From assembly GCA_938045585.1 (NCBI GenBank), contig CALIAU010000011.1, positions 186,001 through 250,000 of the forward strand: a DNA stretch of 64,000 bases, written 5' to 3'. The notes under the pieces are model-generated. The model searched no databases. It was not told the DNA's origin and saw only the letters and a program-made list of their open reading frames with translations. Below, piece by piece: positions 25,446 through 33,889 of this stretch (position 1 is its first letter; every line of letters begins with the position of its first letter). The DNA is from an uncultured Saprospiraceae bacterium. Lineage in GTDB: Bacteria; Bacteroidota; Bacteroidia; Chitinophagales; Saprospiraceae. The position numbers and the translations under genes were made by a program.

Positions 25446-28145
25446 ATGAGAAAACTGGTTTTCCTACTCTTTATTTCCTTTAGCTTTTGCATCACAAGCT
25501 ATGCGCAAGATGCAAAACCCTCCGACAAAATAATAAGCTATAAATGTGTTCAGAAACCATTAAAGGAAATCCTTAATGAAATAACTGAACAAACAGATAT
25601 AAACATTTCGTATAGTGATAATGTACTTCCAATTGATTCTCTTATTACAATAAATATTGCAGGTAGACCTTTAGGAACTATGTTGATGCAGTTATTGAAA
25701 AATTCAAACTGTACATTCGCAAATCAAAAATCAGACATAGTCATATTTAGAAAGAAAGAAGATAAAGAGGATGATGTTCCTGCCAAGAACGAAGCAAAAG
25801 AAAATGCCGAAGACGAAGTAACTATCAGTGGCAAAATAGAAGACCTTAGATCGTTAGAAAGACTAGTATATGCAAACATTGTGTTAGATGATAGATCCAA
25901 AGGAACAATTTCTAATGAGTTTGGATTTTACTCATTTACAATCCCTAGAGGTACAGAAGGGATTAACTTTACCTACCTAGGATATAATGAATTTAGAATA
26001 GAAGGGCCTATAACATCTGACACTACGTTTAATATCAAACTTGACCCTGAGATTTTATTAAACGAAGTTTTAATAGTAGACAAAAGGATTATTAAAGACA
26101 AAGACAAAAATTTAGGTTCAGTTGACATACTACCCTTAGATAAAATACAATCGATCGTTTCTCTTGGAGGCGAGTCTGACATCAGAAGGCTCGCGTATTT
26201 AATGCCAGGAGTTACAACAGGTGGAGAAGGCATGGGAGGTATGAATGTTCGAGGTGGTTCGGTAGATCAAAATCTCATCTTGTTTGATGGTGTTCCTGTT
26301 TATAATGCAAACCATGCCTTAGGTATTTTTAGCGTGTTTAATTCGAATACAATTAAGAGCGCAAAACTATATAAAGGAGGCTTTCCCGCTCGGTTTGGAG
26401 GTAGGCTTTCATCGGTATTAGATGTACGAACCAGAGATGGAAATAAGAAGGAATATGCAGGTGATGTTTCTATTGGGCTGCTTACTATGAAAGGAACATT
26501 GGAAGGGCCCATTGTCAAAGAAAAAAGCTCTTTTATTATTTCAGCTAGAAGAACCTTTCTCGATCCATGGATTAGCGCAGCATCAGAGTTTCTTAATGAA
26601 AATAATAATAGAGTAGGGACAACCAATTATAGATTCTATGATTGGAATGCCAAGCTTGACTTTAACCTCTCTGATAAAACACAATTACTCTTTAGCTACC
26701 TGTCTGGAGGAGATAGATTTAATAACGAATCTACCCGTGAAAATTTAAACGAAGGAACATTATTTACAGACGAAAAAGAGACGAATTGGGACTGGGGTAA
26801 TAATGTAGGAGTAGTACAATTAAACTCCGAAATATCAAGTAAAGCATTTCTGAATTTAAATGCGTATTACTCTGACTATACATTTGATTCATTCGACCTT
26901 AACAGATTCAGAGATTTTAATAATTCTGTTGTTACAAATGATGTTTACAATGCTGGAATTTATAGAAGTTCAGTGAAGGACATAGGATTTAGACTTAACC
27001 TTGACTACCTTCCAAACAATAATAACACACTTAAAATTGGATTTGGAATCATAAGGCATAATTTCTCGCCTAGATTGTTTTTTGTGTCTACAATTGATAG
27101 GTACGTTACAGGAGATGAAGAGATTACACAAAATAGATTAGAGTCTGACTTAGAAGGTCCAGAAACCACGGGATTAGATTTCCAATCATACATAGAAGAT
27201 GAAATAAAAATTGGTAGTAATACTCGACTTAATCTTGGCTTTCATAGTTCCTTTATTAAGACAAGAAATAGTTCGTTTTTTCTTCCTCAGCCAAGGGTAA
27301 ATTTGCTTATAGGTTCAGCCGCTTCTTACTTCAATACTTCAGTTAGTTTTACAAGCCAGTACCTTCATTTACTTTCAAATTCAGGATTAGGAGTTCCAGC
27401 AGATCTTTGGCTTCCCTCTACAGCAAATTTAAGACCACAAACAGGTATAGTTTTTTCTACAGGGGTCGGTTCCACGGTTATGGAAGATAAAGAGCTGAAA
27501 CTTGACCTCTTTTACAAGCGAATGAATCATATTATTGCCTTTAATGAGTCAGGTATTTTTACACTTACAAGTATGGACGATTGGGAAAGATCAATACCGC
27601 AAGGACAGGGTCGGGCATTTGGTGCGGAAATCAGTTTTAACAAGAGTGTTGGAAAATTTAATTGGTTTACAAATTACACATGGTCAAAGTCTTACAGACA
27701 ATTTGATGAGATAAATGAGGGGAACGAATTTTTTGCAAGATATGATCGAAGACATTCATTAAAGCTATCTACTATCTATCATATCAATTCAAGTGCAGAA
27801 TTTACCTTTAATTGGATATTTGCCTCTGGAAATAGGGTAACTCAACCCATAGGAATTAGAGAAGAACCTCTTGAAGACGGCACAATTGACCTTTTATTGA
27901 TCTATGGAGACAAAAATAATGTTCAATTAGATCCATATCATCGTTTAGACCTAGGGTTTAATTTATACAGTAAATATAGTTGGGGTAGACAAAAAATATC
28001 ATTGGGCATTTTCAACGTGTATAACAGAAGGAACCCCTATTTTATTGATATTGAGAGGGATATGTCTGATGATTCTAAATATATTTTCAAAAAATATACA
28101 ATTCTACCAATTTTGCCATCCGTTTCATACAACCTAAGCTTCTGA
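25446..28145 (+). CDS. TonB-dependent outer-membrane receptor with STN signalling domain
   Basis: This 899-residue outer-membrane transporter has a signal peptide (1-20), an STN domain (about 40-95) that can signal to the FecR protein, a CarboxypepD_reg-like domain (about 125-210), a plug (about 220-340, with RGGSVDQNLILFDGVPVYN), and a 22-stranded barrel ending in a C-terminal Phe (LSF). It is not a SusC-type protein with a SusD partner; the DUF4249 lipoprotein follows instead. The substrate is unknown. It follows fecR by 96 bases. Confidence 0.93.
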   Translation: MRKLVFLLFISFSFCITSYAQDAKPSDKIISYKCVQKPLKEILNEITEQTDINISYSDNVLPIDSLITINIAGRPLGTMLMQLLKNSNCTFANQKSDIVIFRKKEDKEDDVPAKNEAKENAEDEVTISGKIEDLRSLERLVYANIVLDDRSKGTISNEFGFYSFTIPRGTEGINFTYLGYNEFRIEGPITSDTTFNIKLDPEILLNEVLIVDKRIIKDKDKNLGSVDILPLDKIQSIVSLGGESDIRRLAYLMPGVTTGGEGMGGMNVRGGSVDQNLILFDGVPVYNANHALGIFSVFNSNTIKSAKLYKGGFPARFGGRLSSVLDVRTRDGNKKEYAGDVSIGLLTMKGTLEGPIVKEKSSFIISARRTFLDPWISAASEFLNENNNRVGTTNYRFYDWNAKLDFNLSDKTQLLFSYLSGGDRFNNESTRENLNEGTLFTDEKETNWDWGNNVGVVQLNSEISSKAFLNLNAYYSDYTFDSFDLNRFRDFNNSVVTNDVYNAGIYRSSVKDIGFRLNLDYLPNNNNTLKIGFGIIRHNFSPRLFFVSTIDRYVTGDEEITQNRLESDLEGPETTGLDFQSYIEDEIKIGSNTRLNLGFHSSFIKTRNSSFFLPQPRVNLLIGSAASYFNTSVSFTSQYLHLLSNSGLGVPADLWLPSTANLRPQTGIVFSTGVGSTVMEDKELKLDLFYKRMNHIIAFNESGIFTLTSMDDWERSIPQGQGRAFGAEISFNKSVGKFNWFTNYTWSKSYRQFDEINEGNEFFARYDRRHSLKLSTIYHINSSAEFTFNWIFASGNRVTQPIGIREEPLEDGTIDLLLIYGDKNNVQLDPYHRLDLGFNLYSKYSWGRQKISLGIFNVYNRRNPYFIDIERDMSDDSKYIFKKYTILPILPSVSYNLSF

Positions 28146-28257
28146 AACACAAAAGTTTAACTAAAGTAAAGTGTTAATTTTCTTCCATTTGCTTGGATTT
28201 TTGTATATTTTGTGACCAATTAGACGAATTACCGTCTACATAGTATAAATAGAAGGA

Positions 28258-29115
28258 TTGAATAAACTGACTTACATACTTCTTTTCTCCCTTTTCATGA
28301 CATCTTGTGTCGAGGAGATACAGCCTTTGGTGAATGAAGAGTACGACTCAGAATTGGTCGTTAATTCAGTTGTTGTGCCAGGTGATGAATATGTTCAGTT
28401 TTTTATATCTACCTCTGTTCCAATCGACTCAGATGAAGTGCCTTTTCGCCCAGTAAACGGTGAAGCAGAAGTAAAACTTTTTGACCAAAATGGAGAGGTG
28501 ATTGTTGAATATGTGCCTTCTGATGAAGTTTGGAGAACAAGTAGAACCTATCAACCTCAACCAGGTTTCACCTTCGAACTAGAAGTAGAATTAACAAATA
28601 GTGATATACTTCCGATTTCTTCTACAACTTTTGTTCCTTACCCTGTTGAATTTACTTCGTTTGATAATGTCAAAGCAGAACAAACGGCTAACTCTGGAAA
28701 AACTCTTTACCAATATACCTTGGATTTCCAAGTGAACAGTTCTGAAGAAGATGTTCATTTCCGATTTATTGCAAAAGATCCAAATACCGGCTTAGAGATT
28801 CCAATCTCATCAGTATTGCAAGGCAATGATTATATTTCAAGAATGAACCATATGGATGGTATTCTTATTAATAGGAATGTTGAAGACAATCTTATCAGCT
28901 TGGTCATAGAATCAGAATCTGATTTGAATAATGCCGAAATTCATCTGTACACAGTAAATTCTGAATATTACATGTACAACCGATCATTAAGTGATGCCTA
29001 TGCATCTCATAATTCACCTTTTGACGAACCAGTCAGTAGGTACTCCAATATTGAAAATGGATTAGGATTATTTGGTGCATTTACTAGATTTATTAAGGTC
29101 TACGACCTAAAATAG
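28258..29115 (+). CDS. DUF4249 lipoprotein
   Basis: This 285-residue lipoprotein starts from a TTG with an AGAAGGA-like ribosome site; the only near ATG would remove the signal peptide. The lipobox is MTSC (Cys at 17). The rest is beta-rich, with the pattern LVVNSVVVPGDEYVQFFIS and a mid-protein FELEVE...FVPYPVEF that match DUF4249, a family that accompanies TonB receptors in Bacteroidota and may be a surface substrate-binding partner. It is placed 112 bases after the receptor and is probably in the same unit. Confidence 0.85.
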   Translation: MNKLTYILLFSLFMTSCVEEIQPLVNEEYDSELVVNSVVVPGDEYVQFFISTSVPIDSDEVPFRPVNGEAEVKLFDQNGEVIVEYVPSDEVWRTSRTYQPQPGFTFELEVELTNSDILPISSTTFVPYPVEFTSFDNVKAEQTANSGKTLYQYTLDFQVNSSEEDVHFRFIAKDPNTGLEIPISSVLQGNDYISRMNHMDGILINRNVEDNLISLVIESESDLNNAEIHLYTVNSEYYMYNRSLSDAYASHNSPFDEPVSRYSNIENGLGLFGAFTRFIKVYDLK

Positions 29116-29352
29116 GCGCCTTCACAAGCTTTTTTGATCTACCTTAACTTCCTCCCTCCAAATTTCTAATTATGTATTCCAATGAAGTGTATAGCCTTCT
29201 TATTATCTGATTAGCAATACGATTTTGTTATTATCCTCGACTACCATCCCACTACAACTGTAAAATATTTGACTTCTATCTAGGGGTAAGGTGTCTTTTT
29301 ATTGTCATTTATATGAAACCTTATTTAACCTTTTAAGAACCTGGATAAACAA
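29116..29352. promoter_or_regulatory. Regulatory region before crp/fnr
   Basis: This gap of 237 bases carries the ECF-type motif at 29283-29306 (GGGGTA, 13 bases, TTGTC), with the predicted start near 29313 and a leader of about 40 bases. No other structure is obvious. Confidence 0.5.
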
Positions 29353-30033
29353 ATGGACATAATTACAAAATTAGACTTCTTGAAAGAAGTCGATCTCTTC
29401 TCCGACTTACAAGAAGAAAAGTTGGTAAATCTAGCTAGGATTTTAACCGAGAAGAAAATTAGCAAACATCATTTTATTTACAATACTGGAGACACATGCG
29501 ATGAAATGTTCTTCCTCTGTGATGGAACAATCAAAATTGGAAAACATTCTCCTGATGGGAAAGAAGTAATCAAATCAATCATTCATCCAAAAGTAATTTT
29601 TGGCGAAGCTGGGGTTGTAGGATTATCAGAATACGACAATTTTGCAAAAGCCATAGATACCAATGTGAAGTACTTTACATTGAAAGTGACTGAATTTAAG
29701 GCATTTCTTGAAGAAAATCCTGAACTCTATTGGAAAATGATTGACTCTCTTGGATCAAAATTAAGACACACAGAGAGAAGATTTGAATCGCTCGTATTTA
29801 AAGATGCAAGAGAAAGAATAATAGACTTTTTAAAAGATAATGCCAAGAATTTTGGCCGCCAAGTAGGATACGAGATGCTTATTAAGCACAGTCTAACACA
29901 ACAAGATATTGCCAATTTTACTGGCACATCTAGGCAGACAGTAACATCGGTATTAAATGATCTTAAAAAGTCAAATCAAATCTACTTCAAACGCAAAAGT
30001 ATATTGATAAGAGATATGACATCTCTATCATAA
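29353..30033 (+). CDS. Crp/Fnr-family transcriptional regulator
   Basis: This 226-residue protein has an N-terminal cyclic-nucleotide-binding-like domain (about 15-125, with the FDELF.CDGTIKIGKHSPDGKEV hairpin and FGEAGVVGLSEYDNFAKAI) and a C-terminal winged HTH (LTQQDIANFTGTSRQTVTSVLNDL). It lacks the Fnr-type N-terminal Cys cluster, so it is not an oxygen sensor of that kind. The effector is unknown. An ECF-type motif upstream, equally spaced to that before fecR, may place it under the same or a related sigma factor. Confidence 0.9.
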   Translation: MDIITKLDFLKEVDLFSDLQEEKLVNLARILTEKKISKHHFIYNTGDTCDEMFFLCDGTIKIGKHSPDGKEVIKSIIHPKVIFGEAGVVGLSEYDNFAKAIDTNVKYFTLKVTEFKAFLEENPELYWKMIDSLGSKLRHTERRFESLVFKDARERIIDFLKDNAKNFGRQVGYEMLIKHSLTQQDIANFTGTSRQTVTSVLNDLKKSNQIYFKRKSILIRDMTSLS

Positions 30034-30085
30034 AAGACGCAATAGTTTTTTTCATAATTGGTCGATTTTAGCGATCCTGAAATCC

Positions 30086-30116
30086 AAGACGTACTCTTTA
30101 GTGCGTCTTTTTTTTA
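30086..30116 (+). terminator. Terminator after crp/fnr
   Basis: A 9-bp stem AAGACGTAC/GTGCGTCTT (one G-U pair) with a long T run lies 53 bases after the stop. Confidence 0.85.
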
Positions 30117-30133
30117 TTTGTCAATAAGAAGTG

Positions 30134-30141
30134 TATTTTTG
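30134..30141 (+). promoter_or_regulatory. -7 box of tRNA-Ser
   Basis: TATTTTTG matches TAnnTTTG, 11 bases before the mature tRNA. Confidence 0.5.
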
Positions 30142-30152
30142 CATTCCTAATC

Positions 30153-30240
30153 GGAAGAGTGGCAGAGCTGGTTGAATGCACCGGTCTTGAAAACCGGCGT
30201 ACGTTTGCGCGTACCGGGGGTTCGAATCCCTCCTCTTCCG
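30153..30240 (+). tRNA. tRNA-Ser (anticodon TGA)
   Basis: Acceptor GGAAGAG pairs perfectly with CTCTTCC; the discriminator is G, CCA is not encoded. Anticodon arm CCGGT-CTTGAAA-ACCGG gives TGA. The long variable arm (CGTACG...CGTACC) is typical of serine tRNA. Confidence 0.95.
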
Positions 30241-30252
30241 CCTTTACTATAG

Positions 30253-30286
30253 TAGCCCTCAAATTTGTTTTGAGGGCTATTTTTTA
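30253..30286 (+). terminator. Terminator after tRNA-Ser
   Basis: Stem TAGCCCTCAAA/TTTTGAGGGCTA followed by six T residues. Confidence 0.85.
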
Positions 30287-30425
30287 TGAATGTCATAGTC
30301 CTTTCAAATGGTACGGATGACTTACTTCGGAGGAAGGAAGATTAAAAATCTTCTCATGTTGTCAACAAAAAGTTTATCATATTAGAGCAATCGCTACATG
30401 GAAAAGAAACGAATGACATTATAAG

Positions 30426-30788
30426 ATGGCTTACTCTTTTAAACATATCTGGATCTATAGCTGTCCAAAATGCCGTAAAACAAAAATGTTTAAAGATCCT
30501 TTTATGCTAATGAAACCTCTAGATATGCATGAAAGATGCTCCCTGTGTAAGCAGAGCTTTGAACCTGAACCAGGGTTCTATTTCGGTGCAATGTTTTTAT
30601 CCTATGGATTAGCCTGTCTAATTTACTTACCACTAGCTTTACTACTCGTATTTTATTTTGGATGGTCCATAAATGCAATGCTAGGGTTTATCTTTTTTCT
30701 CTACTTTCTATTCTTTTTTAAACTCTTACGGATATCTAGATCCTTATGGGCGCATCTAATAATCAAGTATAAACCAGAAGAAGCCTGA
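30426..30788 (+). CDS. DUF983-family membrane protein
   Basis: This 120-residue protein has an N-terminal zinc-ribbon-like pair of CxxC motifs (CPKCRK at about 13 and CSLCKQ at about 38), a FEPEPGFYFGAMF motif and two strongly hydrophobic segments (about 52-75 and 82-105). This matches DUF983, a widespread Bacteroidota and alphaproteobacterial family of unknown function. It is monocistronic after tRNA-Ser. About 138 bases of leader contain no clear promoter match. Confidence 0.85.
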   Translation: MAYSFKHIWIYSCPKCRKTKMFKDPFMLMKPLDMHERCSLCKQSFEPEPGFYFGAMFLSYGLACLIYLPLALLLVFYFGWSINAMLGFIFFLYFLFFFKLLRISRSLWAHLIIKYKPEEA

Positions 30789-30972
30789 TGAAGTCTCTTC
30801 TAAAATAGACATTCAAACACGTACATTTATTTTATTTTGAAGCGTATTGGCAAAGAGAATACTGACCAAGAAAATAGTGAATCCAGAAAACGTTTGTTGT
30901 GAAGCTAATTCGAGAAGGAGTAATTTGGTGCCGCTGCTTCGCTCTGATTTGATAGATCTAGTAAATAATTTC

Positions 30973-31389
30973 TCAATTTGTACAAGCATTACAAATGCCA
31001 TTTAAAATAACATTCGTGCTTTCTAATGAAAAACCTTGGGGGATTTTAAGTTCAGGAATCTGTACGTCATCCAGACAAATCGTAGACGCACAAACAGAGC
31101 ACGTAAAATGTGCATGAGAATCATGATGCATCACAGAACTGCAGTTTTCGGAACATAAGGCGTACTTATTCTTATCAGTTCCATCCAATGCTTGATGTAT
31201 AATCCCTTTTTCTTCAAAGGTCTTTAAGGTTCTATATAAGGTGACACGATCCACATACTCAAAATTATTCTCTAAATCTTGATTACTCAAAGCATGCTTA
31301 GTTAATAAAAACGCTTCCAAAACTCGAGCTCTTGTCTCGGTGTTTTTTAGTTTTTTATCACTTAGCAATTTTTGTATTTTTTCTTTCAT
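30973..31389 (-). CDS. Fur-family metalloregulator
   Basis: This 138-residue protein has a winged HTH (about 10-70, YVDRVTLYRTLKTFEEKGI) and a C-terminal dimer domain with the Fur metal motif MHHDSHAHFTCSVC near 89-103 and a second CNAC pair at the end, four structural-zinc cysteines. It could be Fur, Zur or PerR-like; the sequence does not settle which metal. It is close to a fatty-acid hydroxylase gene that runs divergently, with 88 bases between the starts. Confidence 0.9.
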   Translation of the reverse strand: MKEKIQKLLSDKKLKNTETRARVLEAFLLTKHALSNQDLENNFEYVDRVTLYRTLKTFEEKGIIHQALDGTDKNKYALCSENCSSVMHHDSHAHFTCSVCASTICLDDVQIPELKIPQGFSLESTNVILNGICNACTN

Positions 31390-31477
31390 ATCTATGATGT
31401 AAAGATAATAATGAGTAAAATAACAAAAAATGAATTAATATGTATCTTGTCTTTTACTAACAACTTAACGCATTCCA

Positions 31478-32119
31478 ATGAAACAATCATTATACAAAAG
31501 CGGAAAAAATATATCCGTAAGAATATTTCCCAATGATTTTTTGAATAAATTGACAATGACACCCTGGTGGATTCCTGTAGTCGTGTTTATTCCTATTGTT
31601 TTCTACTTTTGCTATTCTGCTCTATTATTACAGAACGCCTCCGCTTTTCAGTTTATTAAATTCTTTGCTTTCGGTATTGTAATTTGGACAATTACCGAGT
31701 ATGTTTTTCATAGATGGGTTTTTCATTTTAATCCTACAACAGATTTTCAGGAATACATACATTTTATGATTCATGGTATTCATCATGATTATCCAAATGA
31801 TGCAAAACGACTTGTTCTTCCTCCTATAATGAGCCTTCCTCTAAGTGCCTTCTTTTATTATTTGTTTTTTATATTTTTCGAAGGATATGCACATTCCGCA
31901 TTTTTTGCTGGATTTTTATTAGGCTATCTGATGTATGATACCTTACATTATGCATTACACCATGCAAGCTTTGGAAAGCATTCAAAGATATGGCAGTTAT
32001 TAAAAAAGAATCATATGGATCATCACTTTGTAGATCCTGATAATGGCTTTGGTGTAAGTAATGTTATATGGGACAAACTATTCAATACGTCCATAAAAAA
32101 AGCCACTTCCAAAAAATGA
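31478..32119 (+). CDS. Fatty acid hydroxylase / sterol desaturase-like membrane enzyme
   Basis: This 213-residue di-iron membrane hydroxylase has the histidine clusters HRWVFH (about 76-81), HGIHH (about 102-106), HYALHH (about 156-161) and HMDHH (about 180-184), with four hydrophobic segments between them. The order and length resemble fatty-acid 2-hydroxylases (FA2H-like), which in Bacteroidota can modify sphingolipid or fatty-acyl chains. The substrate is inferred from the family. Unusually, the last codons and the stop lie inside a minus-strand terminator hairpin. Confidence 0.85.
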   Translation: MKQSLYKSGKNISVRIFPNDFLNKLTMTPWWIPVVVFIPIVFYFCYSALLLQNASAFQFIKFFAFGIVIWTITEYVFHRWVFHFNPTTDFQEYIHFMIHGIHHDYPNDAKRLVLPPIMSLPLSAFFYYLFFIFFEGYAHSAFFAGFLLGYLMYDTLHYALHHASFGKHSKIWQLLKKNHMDHHFVDPDNGFGVSNVIWDKLFNTSIKKATSKK

Positions 32120-32127
32120 AAGTGGCC
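32095..32127 (-). terminator. Minus-strand terminator inside the end of the hydroxylase gene
   Basis: Stem GCCACTT/AAGTGGC (32102-32126) with an A run at 32095-32101, read on the minus strand as a T tract. It ends the RRM gene and overlaps the last codons and stop of the convergent hydroxylase gene. Confidence 0.8.
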
Positions 32128-32151
32128 TAATCTAAATGTTATATGTAAAAC

Positions 32152-32424
32152 CTAGTAACGGTTATTTCTCCTGTCATCTTGTGGTTTAGGAGTAGACTGC
32201 TTAACTACAATATTGTTCCCATCTAGAGAAGAATCGTTAAGAGCTTGGATTGCAGCAAGTGCTTCTCCATCATTCGGCATTTCTACAAAGCCGTATCCTT
32301 TAGATTTACCTGTAAATTTATCCATAATAACTTTACAGTTGTCCACTGCACCAAATTCTTCAAATACAGATTTTAGTGAGTCAGGTTGCGTTGAATAGTT
32401 CAACTTAGCAACAAAAATATTCAT
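32152..32424 (-). CDS. RRM-domain RNA-binding protein
   Basis: This 90-residue single-RRM protein is of the glycine-poor cyanobacterial/Bacteroidota type. RNP2 (IFVAKL) at about 3-8 and RNP1 (KGYGFVEM) at about 42-49 are intact, with the beta-alpha-beta framework and a basic C-terminal tail (QDDRRNNRY). It is expected to bind single-stranded RNA; small RRM proteins of Bacteroidota may have roles resembling RNA chaperones in bacteria that lack Hfq, but its partners are unknown. A promoter (TACCTTTG) and a hairpin-containing 5' leader precede it. Confidence 0.93.
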   Translation of the reverse strand: MNIFVAKLNYSTQPDSLKSVFEEFGAVDNCKVIMDKFTGKSKGYGFVEMPNDGEALAAIQALNDSSLDGNNIVVKQSTPKPQDDRRNNRY

Positions 32425-32452
32425 AATAAAAATTTAAAAAGTTTAAAAAACT

Positions 32453-32480
32453 GAGAGGAGTCTAAACTTAAGACGCTCTC
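32453..32480 (-). promoter_or_regulatory. Hairpin in the 5' leader of the RRM gene
   Basis: GAGAG and GTCT on the left pair with AGAC and CTCTC on the right, with a short loop. It lies in the roughly 65-nt leader between the promoter and the ATG, about 28 bases before the start. A role in autoregulation or cold response is a guess. Confidence 0.4.
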
Positions 32481-32493
32481 TCATTAAAAAATA

Positions 32494-32501
32494 CAAAGGT
32501 A
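32494..32501 (-). promoter_or_regulatory. -7 box of the RRM gene
   Basis: TACCTTTG on the minus strand matches TAnnTTTG. Confidence 0.55.
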
Positions 32502-32518
32502 GTTTAAAATACTGTCAT

Positions 32519-32548
32519 AAAAAAAGAAGCTACCAACTGATAGCTTCT
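32519..32548 (-). terminator. Minus-strand terminator upstream of the RRM gene
   Basis: Stem AGAAGCTA/TAGCTTCT with a T run on the minus strand. It either ends the decarboxylase operon, 136 bases beyond the stop, or ends a small RNA (see findings). Confidence 0.75.
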
Positions 32549-32683
32549 GAATCGGACCAGTATGAAAAAACTACTAAATGTTCTCTATAAGAGACGCATT
32601 CATATATATAAAGTCATTTTTTAAGAGATTTATTTTAAAAAATACCAAGTATTTTAAAAATAATGCCATTTTTCAAGACATTT

Positions 32684-33889
32684 TTAGCCTAAAATGGAGA
32701 TTAAGACGCCTGCAGCAACAGCTGAGCCAATAACACCGGAGATATTAGATGACATGGCATATTGTAATAAGTGATTTGAAGGATCGTGTTTTAAAGCAAT
32801 ATCATTCGCAACCCGACTAGCCATAGGGACAGCACTTAGTCCTGTAGCTCCAATCAGTGGATTGATTTTCTTCTTTGAGAATAGGTTATAAACCTTAACT
32901 GCGCATATTCCACCAAGAATCGATATTGCAAAAGCCAAGAAGCCTCCAGCAATAATCATCAGCGTTTTCGAATCGATAAAAGTTTCAGCAGTCATGGTAG
33001 CTCCTACAGTAAGTCCTAGAAATATTGTCGCTGTATTCATTATTGTCTCCGAGGCAGCCTGAAAAAGTCTAGATGTATCTTTCCCAATTTCTTTGATAAG
33101 ATTACCAAAAAGAAGTAGTCCAACTAAAGGAACAGAGGAGGGTACTAGAATGGCGACTATCGTGCCTATCATAATAGGGAAAATCACCTTTACTTTTTTA
33201 ATATTTTTAATTTGTACTTTAGAAGGATACAATCTATCCTGTTCCTTCATATTAATCTTAAGTTCTTTCTTGCTTACAGAAAATTTGACAATAAGAGGAA
33301 TAATAACCGGAACAAGTGCCATGTAAGAATAAGCCGCAATTGCTATAGGACCCAATAACTTAGGAGCGAGAATTATTGCAGTATAAATTGCAGTAGGCCC
33401 ATCAGCACCTCCAATTATACCCAATGCCGCAGCTTCTTTAGGTGCAAACCCTATTGCAATCGCTGCAAAAATAATAGTAAAAATACCTATTTGCGCTGCA
33501 GCTCCAAAGAAGGCTAAACGCAAGTTTCTAAGCAACGGTCCAAAGTCTGTCATAGCACCCACGCCCATAAAAATAAGAGGTGGTAGCAAACCTGTTTTGA
33601 TTAAGCTATAATATAACATGTTCATTATACCATGTTCTTTCGCAATCTCCAATATTGTCAAATGTTCAATCCCATTTTCTGCGGTAGCCTGGGTAACAAA
33701 CATATTCCCTCCAGGGAAATTTGCCAGTAAAACACCAAAACCAATAGGTACTAATAAGAGTGGTTCATAACGCTTAGCAATTCCCAAATAAAGAATTACA
33801 AAAGCCAATAACAGCATCACTAAAGAAAGTGGATTTTGACCAATTTCTCCAAGTGCACTCATCTCATACATGCGTTCAAATATCTCCAC
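32684..33889 (-). CDS. oadB: Sodium-pumping decarboxylase beta subunit (OadB/GcdB/MmdB family)
   Basis: This 401-residue integral membrane subunit couples decarboxylation to Na+ export. About nine to eleven hydrophobic helices are visible, with the conserved GVGAMTDFGPLLRN (the region of the Na-binding Asp) near 106 and GGADGPTAIY near 160, and FGNLIKEIGK near 262. A GTG start overlaps the alpha-subunit stop (TAGTG), indicating translational coupling. The same subunit serves oxaloacetate, methylmalonyl-CoA and glutaconyl-CoA decarboxylases; the alpha subunit decides the substrate. Confidence 0.92.
   Translation of the reverse strand: MEIFERMYEMSALGEIGQNPLSLVMLLLAFVILYLGIAKRYEPLLLVPIGFGVLLANFPGGNMFVTQATAENGIEHLTILEIAKEHGIMNMLYYSLIKTGLLPPLIFMGVGAMTDFGPLLRNLRLAFFGAAAQIGIFTIIFAAIAIGFAPKEAAALGIIGGADGPTAIYTAIILAPKLLGPIAIAAYSYMALVPVIIPLIVKFSVSKKELKINMKEQDRLYPSKVQIKNIKKVKVIFPIMIGTIVAILVPSSVPLVGLLLFGNLIKEIGKDTSRLFQAASETIMNTATIFLGLTVGATMTAETFIDSKTLMIIAGGFLAFAISILGGICAVKVYNLFSKKKINPLIGATGLSAVPMASRVANDIALKHDPSNHLLQYAMSSNISGVIGSAVAAGVLISILG

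Noticed and set aside
30813-31001. 62-residue minus-strand ORF between DUF983 and fur
   Set aside because: It overlaps the 3' end of fur, has no ribosome site or recognisable motif, and its hydrophobic part reads like chance. It may be non-coding.
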